Positions 55,967 through 64,000 of a stretch of 64,000 nucleotides of DNA are shown piece by piece. The first letter of the stretch is position 1. Every line of letters starts with the position of its first letter. The position numbers and the translations under genes were made by a program. This DNA comes from Comamonas testosteroni ATCC 11996 (lineage in GTDB: Bacteria; Pseudomonadota; Gammaproteobacteria; Burkholderiales; Burkholderiaceae_C), in the NCBI RefSeq assembly GCF_000241525.1, contig NZ_AHIL01000043.1, positions 372,001-436,000 of the forward strand. The letters run 5' to 3'. The notes under the pieces are model-generated. The model made no database searches, had not been told where the DNA came from, and saw only the letters and a program-made list of their open reading frames with translations.

Positions 55967-58900
55967 ATGCAACTGCCCAAGCTCACCCCCGGTAAACGCT
56001 TTCACCTGCCCCGCCCTGTTGGCAGCGCCGACGCACTGCTGCTGGCCAGGCTGGGCGAGCGTGAAAAGCAAGCCGGCCGGGTCACGGCCATTGTCACGGC
56101 CGATGCCGCCGATGCCCACCGTCTCATGGAGGAGATGGCCTTCTTCGCCCCCGAGCTGCGCTGCGCATTGTTCCCCGACTGGGAAACCCTGCCCTACGAC
56201 AGCTTCTCGCCGCACCAGGATCTGATCAGCGAACGCCTGGCCACGCTGTGGCGCATCAACCAGCGCGACAAGCAGCATGGCGCCGATGTGGTCATCGTGC
56301 CCGCTACCACGGCCCTCTATCGCCTGGCCCCGCCCTCGTTTCTGGCCGGCTATACCTTTGAATTCAAGCAGGGCCAGAAACTGGATGAGGCCAAGCTCAA
56401 GGCCCAGCTCACGCTGGCGGGCTACCAGCATGTGTCCCAGGTGGTCAGCCATGGCGAATACGCGGTACGCGGCGGCCTGATCGATCTGTTCCCCATGGGC
56501 TCGCTCCAGCCCTACCGCGTGGACCTGTTCGACGACGAGATCGACTCCATCCGCACCTTCGACCCCGACACCCAGCGCAGCCTCTACCCCGTGCCCGAGG
56601 TGCGCCTGCTGCCCGGCCGCGAGTTCCCGATGGACGAGGAGGCGCGCGCCAAGTTCCGCAGCCGCTGGCGCGAGCTGCTCGAAGGAGACCCCACGCGCAG
56701 CCGCATCTACAAGGATATGGGTGTGGGCATTGCCACGGCCGGCATCGAGTACTACCTGCCGCTGTTCTTTGACGAGACGGCCACCGTCTTTGACTATCTG
56801 GGTGACGAGGTCACCGTGGTGCTGCACGGCGATCTGGAGCCTGCCTTCCAGCGCTTCTGGCAGGACACCAAGGACCGCTACCGCCTGGTGCAAGGCGACC
56901 CCGACCACCCGGCGCTGCCGCCCGAGACCCTGTTTCTCAGCGCCGACCAGTTCTATACCCGCAGCAAGGAGCATGCCCAGTTGGCCTTGCGCCCGGGCAC
57001 CGAAGATGTGGCCGACAGCGCCATCTTCCAGAAGCTCGAAGACCTTTCCGTGCTGCGCGGTGCCGATGATCCGCTGGCCAAGCTGCAAAAACATATAACA
57101 GCCAGCGCAAGCCGGGTCTTGCTTCTGGCCGAGTCCGATGGCAGGCGCGAGAGCCTGCTGGACTTTTTCCGCGCCTCGGGCGTCAACCCGCCCGTGTTCG
57201 ACTCTCTGGCAGAGTTCCAGGCCGATGCCACGGAAAAGGTCGGCATTGCCACCTCCAGCCTGATGACGGGCTTTGCCTGGATCGAGGAAGGCCTGGACTT
57301 CGTCACCGAAACCGAGCTGTTTGCCAGCAGTCCCACGGGCCGCCGTCGCCGCCGCCAGGAGCAGGTCAGCGACGTGGAGGCCCTGATCAAGGACCTGTCC
57401 GAGCTCAAGGTGGGAGACCCCATCGTCCATGCCGACCATGGCATAGGCCGCTATCGCGGGCTGATCAATATGGACATGGGCCAGAAGAACCCTGACGGCA
57501 CGCCCGCGCTGCAGGAATTTCTGCACCTGGAATATGCGGCCGACGCCGTGCTCTATGTGCCCGTCAGCCAGTTGCACCTGATCAGCCGCTACACCGGCGT
57601 CTCGCCCGACGATGCGCCGCTGCACAAGCTGGGCGGCACGCAATGGGAAAAAGCCAAGCGCAAGGCCGCCGAACAGGTGCGCGACTCGGCCGCCGAGCTG
57701 CTCAATATCTACGCCCGCCGCGCCGCGCGCCAGGGCCATGCCTTCCGCTTCCCCACGGCCGACTATGAGCAGTTTGTGGCCGACTTCGGCTTCGAGGAAA
57801 CGGCCGACCAGCGCGCCGCCATTCACGCCGTGGTGCAGGACATGATCAGCCCCCAGCCCATGGATCGCCTGGTCTGTGGCGATGTGGGCTTCGGCAAGAC
57901 CGAGGTCGCGCTGCGCGCGGCCTTTGTGGCGGCCATGGGCGGCAAGCAGGTCGCCTTCCTGGCCCCCACCACGCTGCTGGCCGAGCAGCACTACCAGACC
58001 CTGGTGGATCGCTTCTCCAAATGGCCGATCAAGGTGGCCGAGGTGTCGCGCTTTCGCTCGGGCAAGGAGATCACGGCCGCCATCAAGGGCATCTCGGACG
58101 GCACGGTCGATATCGTGGTCGGCACGCACAAGCTGCTGTCCGAATCCACGCAGTTCAAGAACCTGGGCCTGCTCATCATCGACGAGGAACACCGCTTTGG
58201 CGTGCGTCACAAGGAGGCCATGAAGGCCATGCGTGCCGAGGTCGATGTGCTGACACTGACGGCCACCCCGATTCCGCGCACCATGGGCATGGCGCTGGAG
58301 GGGCTGCGCGATCTGTCGGTGATTGCCACGGCGCCGCAGCGGCGTCTGGCCATCAAGACCTTTGTGCGCAACGAGGGCACGGGCGTGATTCGCGAAGCCG
58401 TGCTGCGCGAGCTCAAACGCGGCGGACAGATCTACTTCCTGCACAACGAGGTCGAGACCATAGAGAACCGCAAGCAGAAGCTGGAGGAAATCCTGCCCGA
58501 GGCCCGCATCGCCGTGGCCCACGGCCAGATGCCCGAGCGCGAGCTGGAACGTGTGATGCGCGATTTCGTGACCCAGCGCTACAACATATTGCTGTGCTCG
58601 ACCATCATCGAGACCGGCATCGACGTGCCATCGGCCAACACCATTCTCATCAGCCGCGCCGACAAGTTCGGTCTGGCACAGCTGCACCAGTTGCGCGGCC
58701 GCGTGGGACGCAGCCATCATCAGGCCTATGCCTATCTGATGGTGCCGGACCTAGACGGCCTGACCAAGCAGGCCCAGCAGCGGCTGGAGGCCATCCAGCA
58801 GATGGAGGAGCTGGGCTCGGGCTTCTATCTGGCCATGCATGACCTGGAAATCCGTGGCGCCGGCGAGGTGCTGGGTGAAAACCAGAGCGGCAATATGATG

Positions 58901-59458
58901 GAAGTGGGCTTTCAGCTCTATAACGAGATGCTGTCCGAGGCCGTTCGCAGCCTCAAGGCCGGCAAGGAACCCGATCTGCTCTCGCCGTTGTCGGCCTCCA
59001 CCGATATCAATCTGCACGCCCCGGCCCTGTTGCCCAACGACTACTGCGGTGACGTGCATCTGCGCCTGTCGTTCTACAAGAAGCTGGCCACGGCCAAGAC
59101 GGCCGATCAGATCGATACCCTGCTCGAGGAAATCGTGGATCGTTTCGGCAAGCTGCCGCCCCAGGCGCAGACCCTGATTGACGTGCACCGCCTGCGCGTG
59201 CTGAGCCAGCCCTATGGCGTGGTCAAGGTCGATGCTGCCCCCGGCGTGATCAACATCAGCTTCAAGCCCCAGCCGCCGATCGATCCCATGAACATCATCC
59301 ACCTGATCCAGAAGAACAAGCACATCAAGCTGGCGGGCAACGAGAAGCTGCGTATCGAAAAAGAGCTGGAGAACCCCAAGGACCGTGCCCAGATGGTGCG
59401 TGATGTGCTGCGCAGCTTGGGCCAGCCGCTCAAGAGCGAAACAGCTGTTCATGCCTGA
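55967..59458 (+). CDS. mfd: Transcription-repair coupling factor Mfd
   Basis: A 1163-residue ATP-dependent translocase that removes RNA polymerase stalled at DNA lesions and recruits UvrA. The UvrB-like N-terminal domain includes LFPDWETLPYDSFSPHQDL. The RNA-polymerase-interaction region is near residue 480 (DPIVHADHGIGRY). Helicase motif I GDVGFGKTEVALR is near 638, DEEHRFGV near 738 and GRVGRSHHQAYAY near 905. A TRCF C-terminal domain follows. Length matches the family (about 1150). Confidence 0.97.
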   Translation: MQLPKLTPGKRFHLPRPVGSADALLLARLGEREKQAGRVTAIVTADAADAHRLMEEMAFFAPELRCALFPDWETLPYDSFSPHQDLISERLATLWRINQRDKQHGADVVIVPATTALYRLAPPSFLAGYTFEFKQGQKLDEAKLKAQLTLAGYQHVSQVVSHGEYAVRGGLIDLFPMGSLQPYRVDLFDDEIDSIRTFDPDTQRSLYPVPEVRLLPGREFPMDEEARAKFRSRWRELLEGDPTRSRIYKDMGVGIATAGIEYYLPLFFDETATVFDYLGDEVTVVLHGDLEPAFQRFWQDTKDRYRLVQGDPDHPALPPETLFLSADQFYTRSKEHAQLALRPGTEDVADSAIFQKLEDLSVLRGADDPLAKLQKHITASASRVLLLAESDGRRESLLDFFRASGVNPPVFDSLAEFQADATEKVGIATSSLMTGFAWIEEGLDFVTETELFASSPTGRRRRRQEQVSDVEALIKDLSELKVGDPIVHADHGIGRYRGLINMDMGQKNPDGTPALQEFLHLEYAADAVLYVPVSQLHLISRYTGVSPDDAPLHKLGGTQWEKAKRKAAEQVRDSAAELLNIYARRAARQGHAFRFPTADYEQFVADFGFEETADQRAAIHAVVQDMISPQPMDRLVCGDVGFGKTEVALRAAFVAAMGGKQVAFLAPTTLLAEQHYQTLVDRFSKWPIKVAEVSRFRSGKEITAAIKGISDGTVDIVVGTHKLLSESTQFKNLGLLIIDEEHRFGVRHKEAMKAMRAEVDVLTLTATPIPRTMGMALEGLRDLSVIATAPQRRLAIKTFVRNEGTGVIREAVLRELKRGGQIYFLHNEVETIENRKQKLEEILPEARIAVAHGQMPERELERVMRDFVTQRYNILLCSTIIETGIDVPSANTILISRADKFGLAQLHQLRGRVGRSHHQAYAYLMVPDLDGLTKQAQQRLEAIQQMEELGSGFYLAMHDLEIRGAGEVLGENQSGNMMEVGFQLYNEMLSEAVRSLKAGKEPDLLSPLSASTDINLHAPALLPNDYCGDVHLRLSFYKKLATAKTADQIDTLLEEIVDRFGKLPPQAQTLIDVHRLRVLSQPYGVVKVDAAPGVINISFKPQPPIDPMNIIHLIQKNKHIKLAGNEKLRIEKELENPKDRAQMVRDVLRSLGQPLKSETAVHA

Positions 59459-59548
59459 CAAGGCTGCTGACAAAGCCAGCAGGGCTATTGAGCCCCGTCC
59501 GATGCAGACGGCGCAAGATGGCGGCGGAACCTGATTTTCCGAGCCGCC

Positions 59549-60220
59549 ATGTTTCTTGAAGCCGCCATTGCCCTGCTGGCCTTGTTTCTGGCCTTGCTCT
59601 GCCGTCCCTGGCGCATGCTGGGCAGCCGGGCCGGCCCCGGCGGCATGCATGACCCGGTGCTGTCGCCGCTGATCACACCGCTGCTGGCCATTCTGGTGTT
59701 GCTGCCCTGGATCTGGGCGCTGCCTGAGCTGCACAAAATGCCTTTGCAACTGCACTGGTCTGGTGCATCGCTGGTGCTGCTTCTGATCGGCTGGCCGCTT
59801 GCGGTGCCCGTACTGATTGCGACAAGCGCTATTGCCTTTGCGCTGGCTCCCGCTCTCGGACTGCTGGACGCTCTGGGCCTGGCGGTCTGGCAGGGGCTGG
59901 TGCCGGCCACACTGGCCATGCTCTGGGGGGCAGCAGTGCGCCGCTGGTGCTGGCACAACATCTTTGTCTTTATTTTCTTGCGCGGCTTCCTGGGCACGGT
60001 TGTGTGCGTGTTCATTGCGTCCTTGCTCGGCCAATGGGCCGGGCATGTGCTGCCCAATGTCAACGACGAGCTCTCGCACATGGCGCGCTGGCTCATGGCC
60101 TGGAGCGATGGCGTGACCACCGGCATGCTGACAGCGGTATTCGTGGTATTTCGCCCGCACTGGGTGGCCACCTGGTCCGATGCCATATATCTGCAGCCGC
60201 CTGGCAATCCTGAAAGCTGA
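59549..60220 (+). CDS. Integral membrane protein, possibly CbiM-like
   Basis: A 223-residue protein with about six hydrophobic segments (for example FLEAAIALLALFLALL, PLLAILVLLPWIWAL, VLLLIGWPLAVPVLIATSA). Its pattern resembles the conserved energy-coupling-factor permease-like membrane proteins (COG3235-type), but this is from memory of the pattern. No ATPase or substrate-binding gene is adjacent. It follows mfd by 90 bases and may be read from the same transcript. Function unknown. Confidence 0.65.
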   Translation: MFLEAAIALLALFLALLCRPWRMLGSRAGPGGMHDPVLSPLITPLLAILVLLPWIWALPELHKMPLQLHWSGASLVLLLIGWPLAVPVLIATSAIAFALAPALGLLDALGLAVWQGLVPATLAMLWGAAVRRWCWHNIFVFIFLRGFLGTVVCVFIASLLGQWAGHVLPNVNDELSHMARWLMAWSDGVTTGMLTAVFVVFRPHWVATWSDAIYLQPPGNPES

Positions 60221-60401
60221 GGCCATCGAGGCGCATCAGCTCTACCACTTCAGCTCTGCCACTTTCCCGTCCACTGCGCAAACCGCATCTTTCCCATCCG
60301 GCAAAACGCCAAGGCACTTGGCACAAGGCTTGCTCATCATCGGGCTATCGCACCGCGGCAATCACCAAGCTGGTGCATATCTTGAGAAAGAGAGGGATCG
60401 C

Positions 60402-61424
60402 ATGCTGCTCCAACCCGTTCGCAATATCGCTCATAGCAAAATTCGCCATGTCGTTCATGCCATGGCCCGCCCCGCGCTGGCCTGCGCGCTGGTGGCAGGC
60501 TTTGCCGCCACGGCCCAGGCACAGAACGCCTATCCCGAGCGCGCGGTCAAGGTCATCGTCGCCCTGCCCGCAGGAGGCAGCGCCGACATGATTGCCCGAG
60601 TCGTGGGTCAAAAGCTGGCCAGTGAACTCAAGCAGCCTTTTGTGGTGGACAACCGCGCCGGTGCCTCTGGCCAGATCGGCACACCGGCCGTGGCACGTTC
60701 TGCCCCGGACGGCTACACGCTGATGGTCTCGCCAGCCTCATTCCTGACCACCAACAAGAGCATTTTCAAATCCCTGCCCTATGACCCCGAGACCGACTTC
60801 GCGCCCATCAGCAAGCTGGTGAACCAACCTATGGTGCTGGTGGTCAAGGACAGGCAGAAATTCCCCAGCGTGGCTGCCGTGGTGGCGGCAGCCAAGGCCG
60901 CACCGGGCAAGCTGACCTTTGCCTCCTCCGGCGACGGTAGCCCCCAGCACCTGGCCGCGCTGATGTTCGAGACGCACACCCAGGCCAAGATGCTGCACGT
61001 GCCCTACAAAGGCGGTGCGCCAGCCGTCAACGATACGCTGGCAGGCAATGTGGACATGCTGTTTGCCGTGCTGCCCGAAGCCCTGCCCCATATCCAGGCC
61101 GGCAAGCTGCATGCCCTGGCGCTGATGGCGCCCAGGCGCGCGGCCATGCTGCCCAACACGCCCACCATGGCAGAAGGCGGTTTTGCCGACCTCAACCTCT
61201 CGGCCTGGGTCGGCCTGTTCGCTCCGGCCAAGACGCCTCAGCCCGTGATCGACAAGCTCAACCGCGCCGTGCGCGTTGCACTGGACAGCGAGATCAAGAC
61301 CAAACTGGGTGAAAACGGGATGGAAGTCGCGCCATCGACGCCAGAGCAGCTCAGGCAGACCGTGGCCCAGGACATCAAGCTGCATGCCGAGCTGGTCAAG
61401 GCCGCAGGCATTCAGCCGCAGTAG
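60402..61424 (+). CDS. Tripartite tricarboxylate (Bug) family substrate-binding protein
   Basis: A 340-residue extracytoplasmic solute receptor of the Bug/TctC family. The signal peptide ends near ATAQAQ. The landmarks are KVIVALPAGGSADMIAR, VVDNRAGASGQIGT, FASSGDGSPQHL and LHVPYKGGAPAVNDTLAG. The ATG at 60402 has AGAGGG upstream; the open frame continues upstream into the preceding gene. There are no TctA/TctB genes nearby, so it is an orphan receptor. Ligand unknown, often a carboxylate. Confidence 0.93.
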   Translation: MLLQPVRNIAHSKIRHVVHAMARPALACALVAGFAATAQAQNAYPERAVKVIVALPAGGSADMIARVVGQKLASELKQPFVVDNRAGASGQIGTPAVARSAPDGYTLMVSPASFLTTNKSIFKSLPYDPETDFAPISKLVNQPMVLVVKDRQKFPSVAAVVAAAKAAPGKLTFASSGDGSPQHLAALMFETHTQAKMLHVPYKGGAPAVNDTLAGNVDMLFAVLPEALPHIQAGKLHALALMAPRRAAMLPNTPTMAEGGFADLNLSAWVGLFAPAKTPQPVIDKLNRAVRVALDSEIKTKLGENGMEVAPSTPEQLRQTVAQDIKLHAELVKAAGIQPQ

Positions 61425-61579
61425 ATGCCGTCTCGTGCAGCACCAGGGGGCAGACTCCTGGGTGAATGGCCAGCCGAAGCCCGCCACAACAGCGGATAAT
61501 GGCGGCCATCTTGAGGAATGGCGCAGACCCGATCTCCGCCATTCCCCTTTCTGCTACCTCCTCATTCGCACGACTCGCA

Positions 61580-62293
61580 ATGACCGACGCCACCGAATTC
61601 GCTCCCGGCCTGATGATCCGCGGCTTTACCGCTCCCCAGAAGCTGGCGGACTACAAGCTCATCGCCTTTGATATGGACTCGACGCTGATCACCATCGAGT
61701 GCATCGACGAGATCGCCGACGCCACGGGCAAGAAGGCCGAAGTGGCGGCGATTACCGAAGCCACCATGCGCGGCGAGATCACCGACTTCAAGGACAGCCT
61801 GCGCCAGCGCGTAGGCAAGCTGGTCGGAGTGACCGAGGCCGACATGGCCCGCGTTCTGGCCGAACGCCTGAAACTCTCGCCGGGCGCTGAAACCCTGGTC
61901 AAGGCCGCCAAGGCCGCGGGCCTGAAGGTGCTGCTGGTCTCGGGCGGGTTCACCTACTTTGCCGAGCATGTGCGCGGCCTGCTGGATATCGACTTTGTGC
62001 GCGCCAATGTGCTGGAGATCAAGGGCGGAGCACTGACCGGCGGCCTGGTGGAGCAAGCCTGGGGCGATATCTGCGACGGTGCGGAAAAGCGCCGTACCCT
62101 GCTGGAAGTGGCCTCGCTGATCGGCATCGATGCCAGCCAGTGCATTGCCGTCGGCGACGGCAGCAACGACATTCCCATGATGCAGGCGGCCGGTCTGTCT
62201 GTGGCCTTCCACGCCAAGCCGCGCGTGCGCAACGAGGCCAAGGTCGCCATCAACGAAGGCGGCCTGGATCGCCTGCTGGAAGTGCTCCGCTAG
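61580..62293 (+). CDS. serB: Phosphoserine phosphatase SerB
   Basis: A 237-residue HAD-family phosphatase that makes L-serine from phosphoserine. Motif I FDMDSTLI has nucleophile D31 and acid D33. VLLVSGGFTYFAEHV (motif II) and GDGSNDIPMMQAAGLSVAFHAKP (motifs III-IV) follow. It is the short form, without an N-terminal ACT domain. The ATG at 61580 is used. It ends at a strong terminator. Confidence 0.95.
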   Translation: MTDATEFAPGLMIRGFTAPQKLADYKLIAFDMDSTLITIECIDEIADATGKKAEVAAITEATMRGEITDFKDSLRQRVGKLVGVTEADMARVLAERLKLSPGAETLVKAAKAAGLKVLLVSGGFTYFAEHVRGLLDIDFVRANVLEIKGGALTGGLVEQAWGDICDGAEKRRTLLEVASLIGIDASQCIAVGDGSNDIPMMQAAGLSVAFHAKPRVRNEAKVAINEGGLDRLLEVLR

Positions 62294-62317
62294 TCTGAGA
62301 CAGATTCACCCAGCACC

Positions 62318-62355
62318 AAGCCGCAGTCCCTGCTCCCGGGGACTGCGGCTTTTTT
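62318..62355 (+). terminator. Rho-independent terminator after serB
   Basis: A 13-bp stem, AAGCCGCAGTCCC with its complement, has an 8-base loop and a following T run, starting 25 bases after the serB stop. Confidence 0.85.
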
Positions 62356-62436
62356 GCGTGCGCTGAGGCGCGGCATTTCTCTGCGGCTTTGCTAAAGTGC
62401 CATGCATCTTCCTCAACCCGGTCGAAAGGTCAGAGC

Positions 62437-62994
62437 ATGAGCCAACTCAGAATCGCCGTCATCGTGGGCAGCCTCAGCAAGCAGTCCATCAACCGCCAGC
62501 TCGCCCAGGGCCTGGCCGCACTCATGCAGGACAAGGCCGAGTTCGAATTCATCGATATCAGTCGCCTGCCGGTCTACAACCGCGACTTCGACAACACCCC
62601 CGATTTCAAGCCCTTCGACGAGCTCAAGCCCCTGATTCGCGCCAGCAACGGCGTTCTGTTCGTGACGCCCGAATACAACCGCTCCATCCCCGCATCGCTC
62701 AAGAACGTGCTCGATGGTCTGAGCCGTCCCTATGGCCAATCCGTCTGGGCAGGACTGCCGGCCGCCGTGATCGGCAGCTCGCCCGGCGCGGCCGCAACCG
62801 CCATGGCCCAGCAGCACCTGCGCAATGTACTGGTGTCGCTGGACATGCCCACCCTGCCCCAGCCCGAGGGCTTTGTGCGCTGGTCCGACACGCTGCTCGA
62901 CGCCGACGGCAAGATCGGCCAGGGCAGTCATGACTTCCTCGTCAAGTACATGACACGCTTTCTGGACTGGGTGCAGTTGCACCAGAAGCGCTAA
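62437..62994 (+). CDS. NADPH-dependent FMN reductase family protein
   Basis: A 185-residue flavodoxin-like NAD(P)H-dependent FMN reductase (chromate/quinone reductase type). The FMN phosphate-binding loop is GSLSKQSINRQLA, TPEYNRSIPASLKNVLDG is the family signature, and GSSPGAAATAMAQQHLR follows. The ATG at 62437 begins the Rossmann-like strand. It is transcribed alone after serB. Typical roles are quinone or azo/chromate reduction; the physiological substrate is unknown. Confidence 0.92.
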   Translation: MSQLRIAVIVGSLSKQSINRQLAQGLAALMQDKAEFEFIDISRLPVYNRDFDNTPDFKPFDELKPLIRASNGVLFVTPEYNRSIPASLKNVLDGLSRPYGQSVWAGLPAAVIGSSPGAAATAMAQQHLRNVLVSLDMPTLPQPEGFVRWSDTLLDADGKIGQGSHDFLVKYMTRFLDWVQLHQKR

Positions 62995-63308
62995 AGCGAT
63001 TTCCCTCTGATTCGATAGCATGCCCCGCTTACGCTTCAGGCGCTGCGGGGCGCTTCATGACTATTTCCCTGCATTGAAGACTGCTGGAACTTTTGCGCGT
63101 GCAGACTGTTCCTACAATAGCGTGCGGCCTCATACATCACACAACATCCGGCCGCCAGGGTCTGAGCCCTGTCCTTTTACGGACAGTTTCAGTTCAGCAC
63201 CTTGAAAATCCACCCATTGACTTTAAATACCATAGCAAGCAAGTCTGATGCGACAAGAGTCGCAAGGCATGCTGGTTGCCTGCATCCTTGAGAAGCAGAC
63301 GGCCATCT
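62995..63308 (+). other. Leader of the alanine-rich gene
   Basis: About 310 bases with no gene. A TACAAT hexamer around 63113, with a T-rich stretch near the -35 distance upstream, could be a promoter. Confidence 0.35.
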
Positions 63309-63827
63309 ATGACAACCATGACTGGAAACCAATTCGTGAAGACTTCGTACCGTGCTGCTGCCTCCGTGATTGCTATCGCCATCGCATCGCTGACCGTGCC
63401 TTCCCTGGCTCAGGCCAAGCGCATGGGCAGCAGCAAGTCCGTTCGCCCTGCCAGCATCGGCAGCAAGGCGCCCGCTCAGCCCGCACCCGTGGCTCCTGCC
63501 GCCGCCCCCAAGGCTGCTGCACCGGCCACACCAGCAGCCCCCGCCGCGGCAGCAGCTCCTGCGGCCGCTCCCGCAGCTGCAGCGGCTCCTGCCGCTCGTG
63601 GCTCCGGCATGATGGGCACCATGGCAGGTGCTGCCGTTGGCGCCGTGGCCGGCACCATGGCTGGCAATGCCATTGCCGGCGCCATGGGTGGCGGCGACAA
63701 GGAAGCCGAAGCCAAGAAGGCCAAGGAAGAAGAGGCCAAGAAGGCTGAAGCGGAAGCCGCCGCTCTGCAAAAGAAGCTGGACGAAGCCAAGGCCAAGGCG
63801 GAAGCCGCACGCGCAGCTGTCAAGTAA
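63309..63827 (+). CDS. Alanine-rich exported protein with C-terminal coiled coil
   Basis: A 172-residue protein. The signal peptide (about residues 1-36) ends near SLAQAK. A short basic stretch (KRMGSSKSVRPASIG) resembles the mature start of Tim44-like exported proteins. A long Pro/Ala-rich linker follows, then a glycine-rich membrane-active-looking stretch (MAGAAVGAVAGTMAGNAIA) and a charged Lys/Glu coiled coil to the end. The Tim44 domain itself is not present. An ATG upstream at 63276 is less likely. Function unknown; possibly envelope-associated. Confidence 0.72.
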   Translation: MTTMTGNQFVKTSYRAAASVIAIAIASLTVPSLAQAKRMGSSKSVRPASIGSKAPAQPAPVAPAAAPKAAAPATPAAPAAAAAPAAAPAAAAAPAARGSGMMGTMAGAAVGAVAGTMAGNAIAGAMGGGDKEAEAKKAKEEEAKKAEAEAAALQKKLDEAKAKAEAARAAVK

Positions 63828-63875
63828 TCAACAGGCCTTGTTGCCGCTAGGCACACCGGGCCTGCGGCCACTGTC

Positions 63876-63904
63876 AAAAAGGGATGCACCTGCATCCCTT
63901 TTTT
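63876..63904. terminator. Terminator after the alanine-rich gene
   Basis: AAAAAGGGATGCA and its complement form a 13-bp stem with a 2-base centre and flanking A and T runs, 49 bases after the stop. Confidence 0.85.
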
Positions 63905-63973
63905 GCATCCTTTTTCGTCACGCTCTGCATGATTTTGTGCCACCCGGCACACGCAAGATGAAGGACCACAGCC

Positions 63974-64000
63974 ATGCACCATGAGCTGGCCGTGGCCGCC
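63974..64000 (+). CDS. Possible start of a further gene (truncated)
   Basis: An ATG at 63974 with AAGGA eight bases upstream opens a frame (MHHELAVAA) to the window edge. Only nine codons are visible, so no product can be suggested. Confidence 0.35.

Noticed and set aside
55931..58720. 929-codon open frame on the minus strand opposite mfd
   Set aside because: It is the mirror of a highly conserved gene in GC-rich DNA; its composition (many Gln, His, Val and Gly) is typical of antisense shadows and no domain is visible.

Overview
The window looks like a chromosomal segment of a betaproteobacterium of the Comamonadaceae, most likely Comamonas. This is inferred from gene content and base composition, not from a marker gene. 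The DNA is GC-rich and genes are tightly packed, often with ATGA or TAATG overlaps. Bug-type (tripartite tricarboxylate) binding proteins, a bifunctional cysN-cysC and a periplasmic nitrate reductase operon joined to a ccm operon all fit. A short motif, AGCTATCAAA, recurs between genes.

Layout. 1-4.5 kb: the tail of a thiolase-like gene, a nitroreductase, then a leftward methionine ABC transporter (metN, metI, a small OB-fold-like gene, metQ). 4.8-10.1 kb: a hypothetical gene, then a rightward trio of exported proteins (DUF1329, DUF1254/DUF1214, and a short alkylsulfatase-type metallo-beta-lactamase). 10.1-12.3 kb: a sulfide/persulfide detoxification locus, with a persulfide-dioxygenase-like gene divergent from bigR and two YeeE/YedE half-transporters. 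12.5-15.5 kb: a LysR regulator divergent from an orotate-phosphoribosyltransferase-like gene and an M20 carbamoylase-like amidohydrolase. 16.3-18.7 kb: DNA polymerase II. 18.7-22.6 kb: an isoquinoline-oxidoreductase-type molybdenum hydroxylase pair with a divergent LysR gene. 23-24.8 kb: a Bug lipoprotein and cysQ.

24.9-33.7 kb is the most unusual stretch. A degenerate IS630-type transposase reading frame runs without a stop into cysD, followed by cysNC. After a terminator comes an operon encoding a DUF1214 protein, a sulfotransferase, a small ORF, two paralogous SnoaL-like proteins, an SRPBCC protein and an SDR oxidoreductase. CysD and CysNC would make PAPS, the sulfotransferase would use it, and CysQ would hydrolyse the by-product PAP. 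The acceptor molecule is unknown. The DUF1254/DUF1214-sulfatase trio at 5.7-10.1 kb may be a counterpart acting on sulfate esters in the periplasm.

34.4-45.6 kb is one long block, napEDABC followed by ccmABCDEFGHI. It covers periplasmic nitrate reduction and the cytochrome c maturation needed by its haem subunits, and an FNR-like site lies upstream. 45.9-64 kb is mostly housekeeping: tRNA-Val(GAC), an alpha/beta hydrolase overlapping relA, 3-hydroxybutyrate dehydrogenase, a SIMPL-domain protein, ompR-envZ, a GFA-family protein, ispD-ispF, mfd, a membrane protein, a Bug receptor, serB, an NADPH-FMN reductase and an alanine-rich exported protein. No CRISPR array, rRNA or complete insertion sequence was seen.
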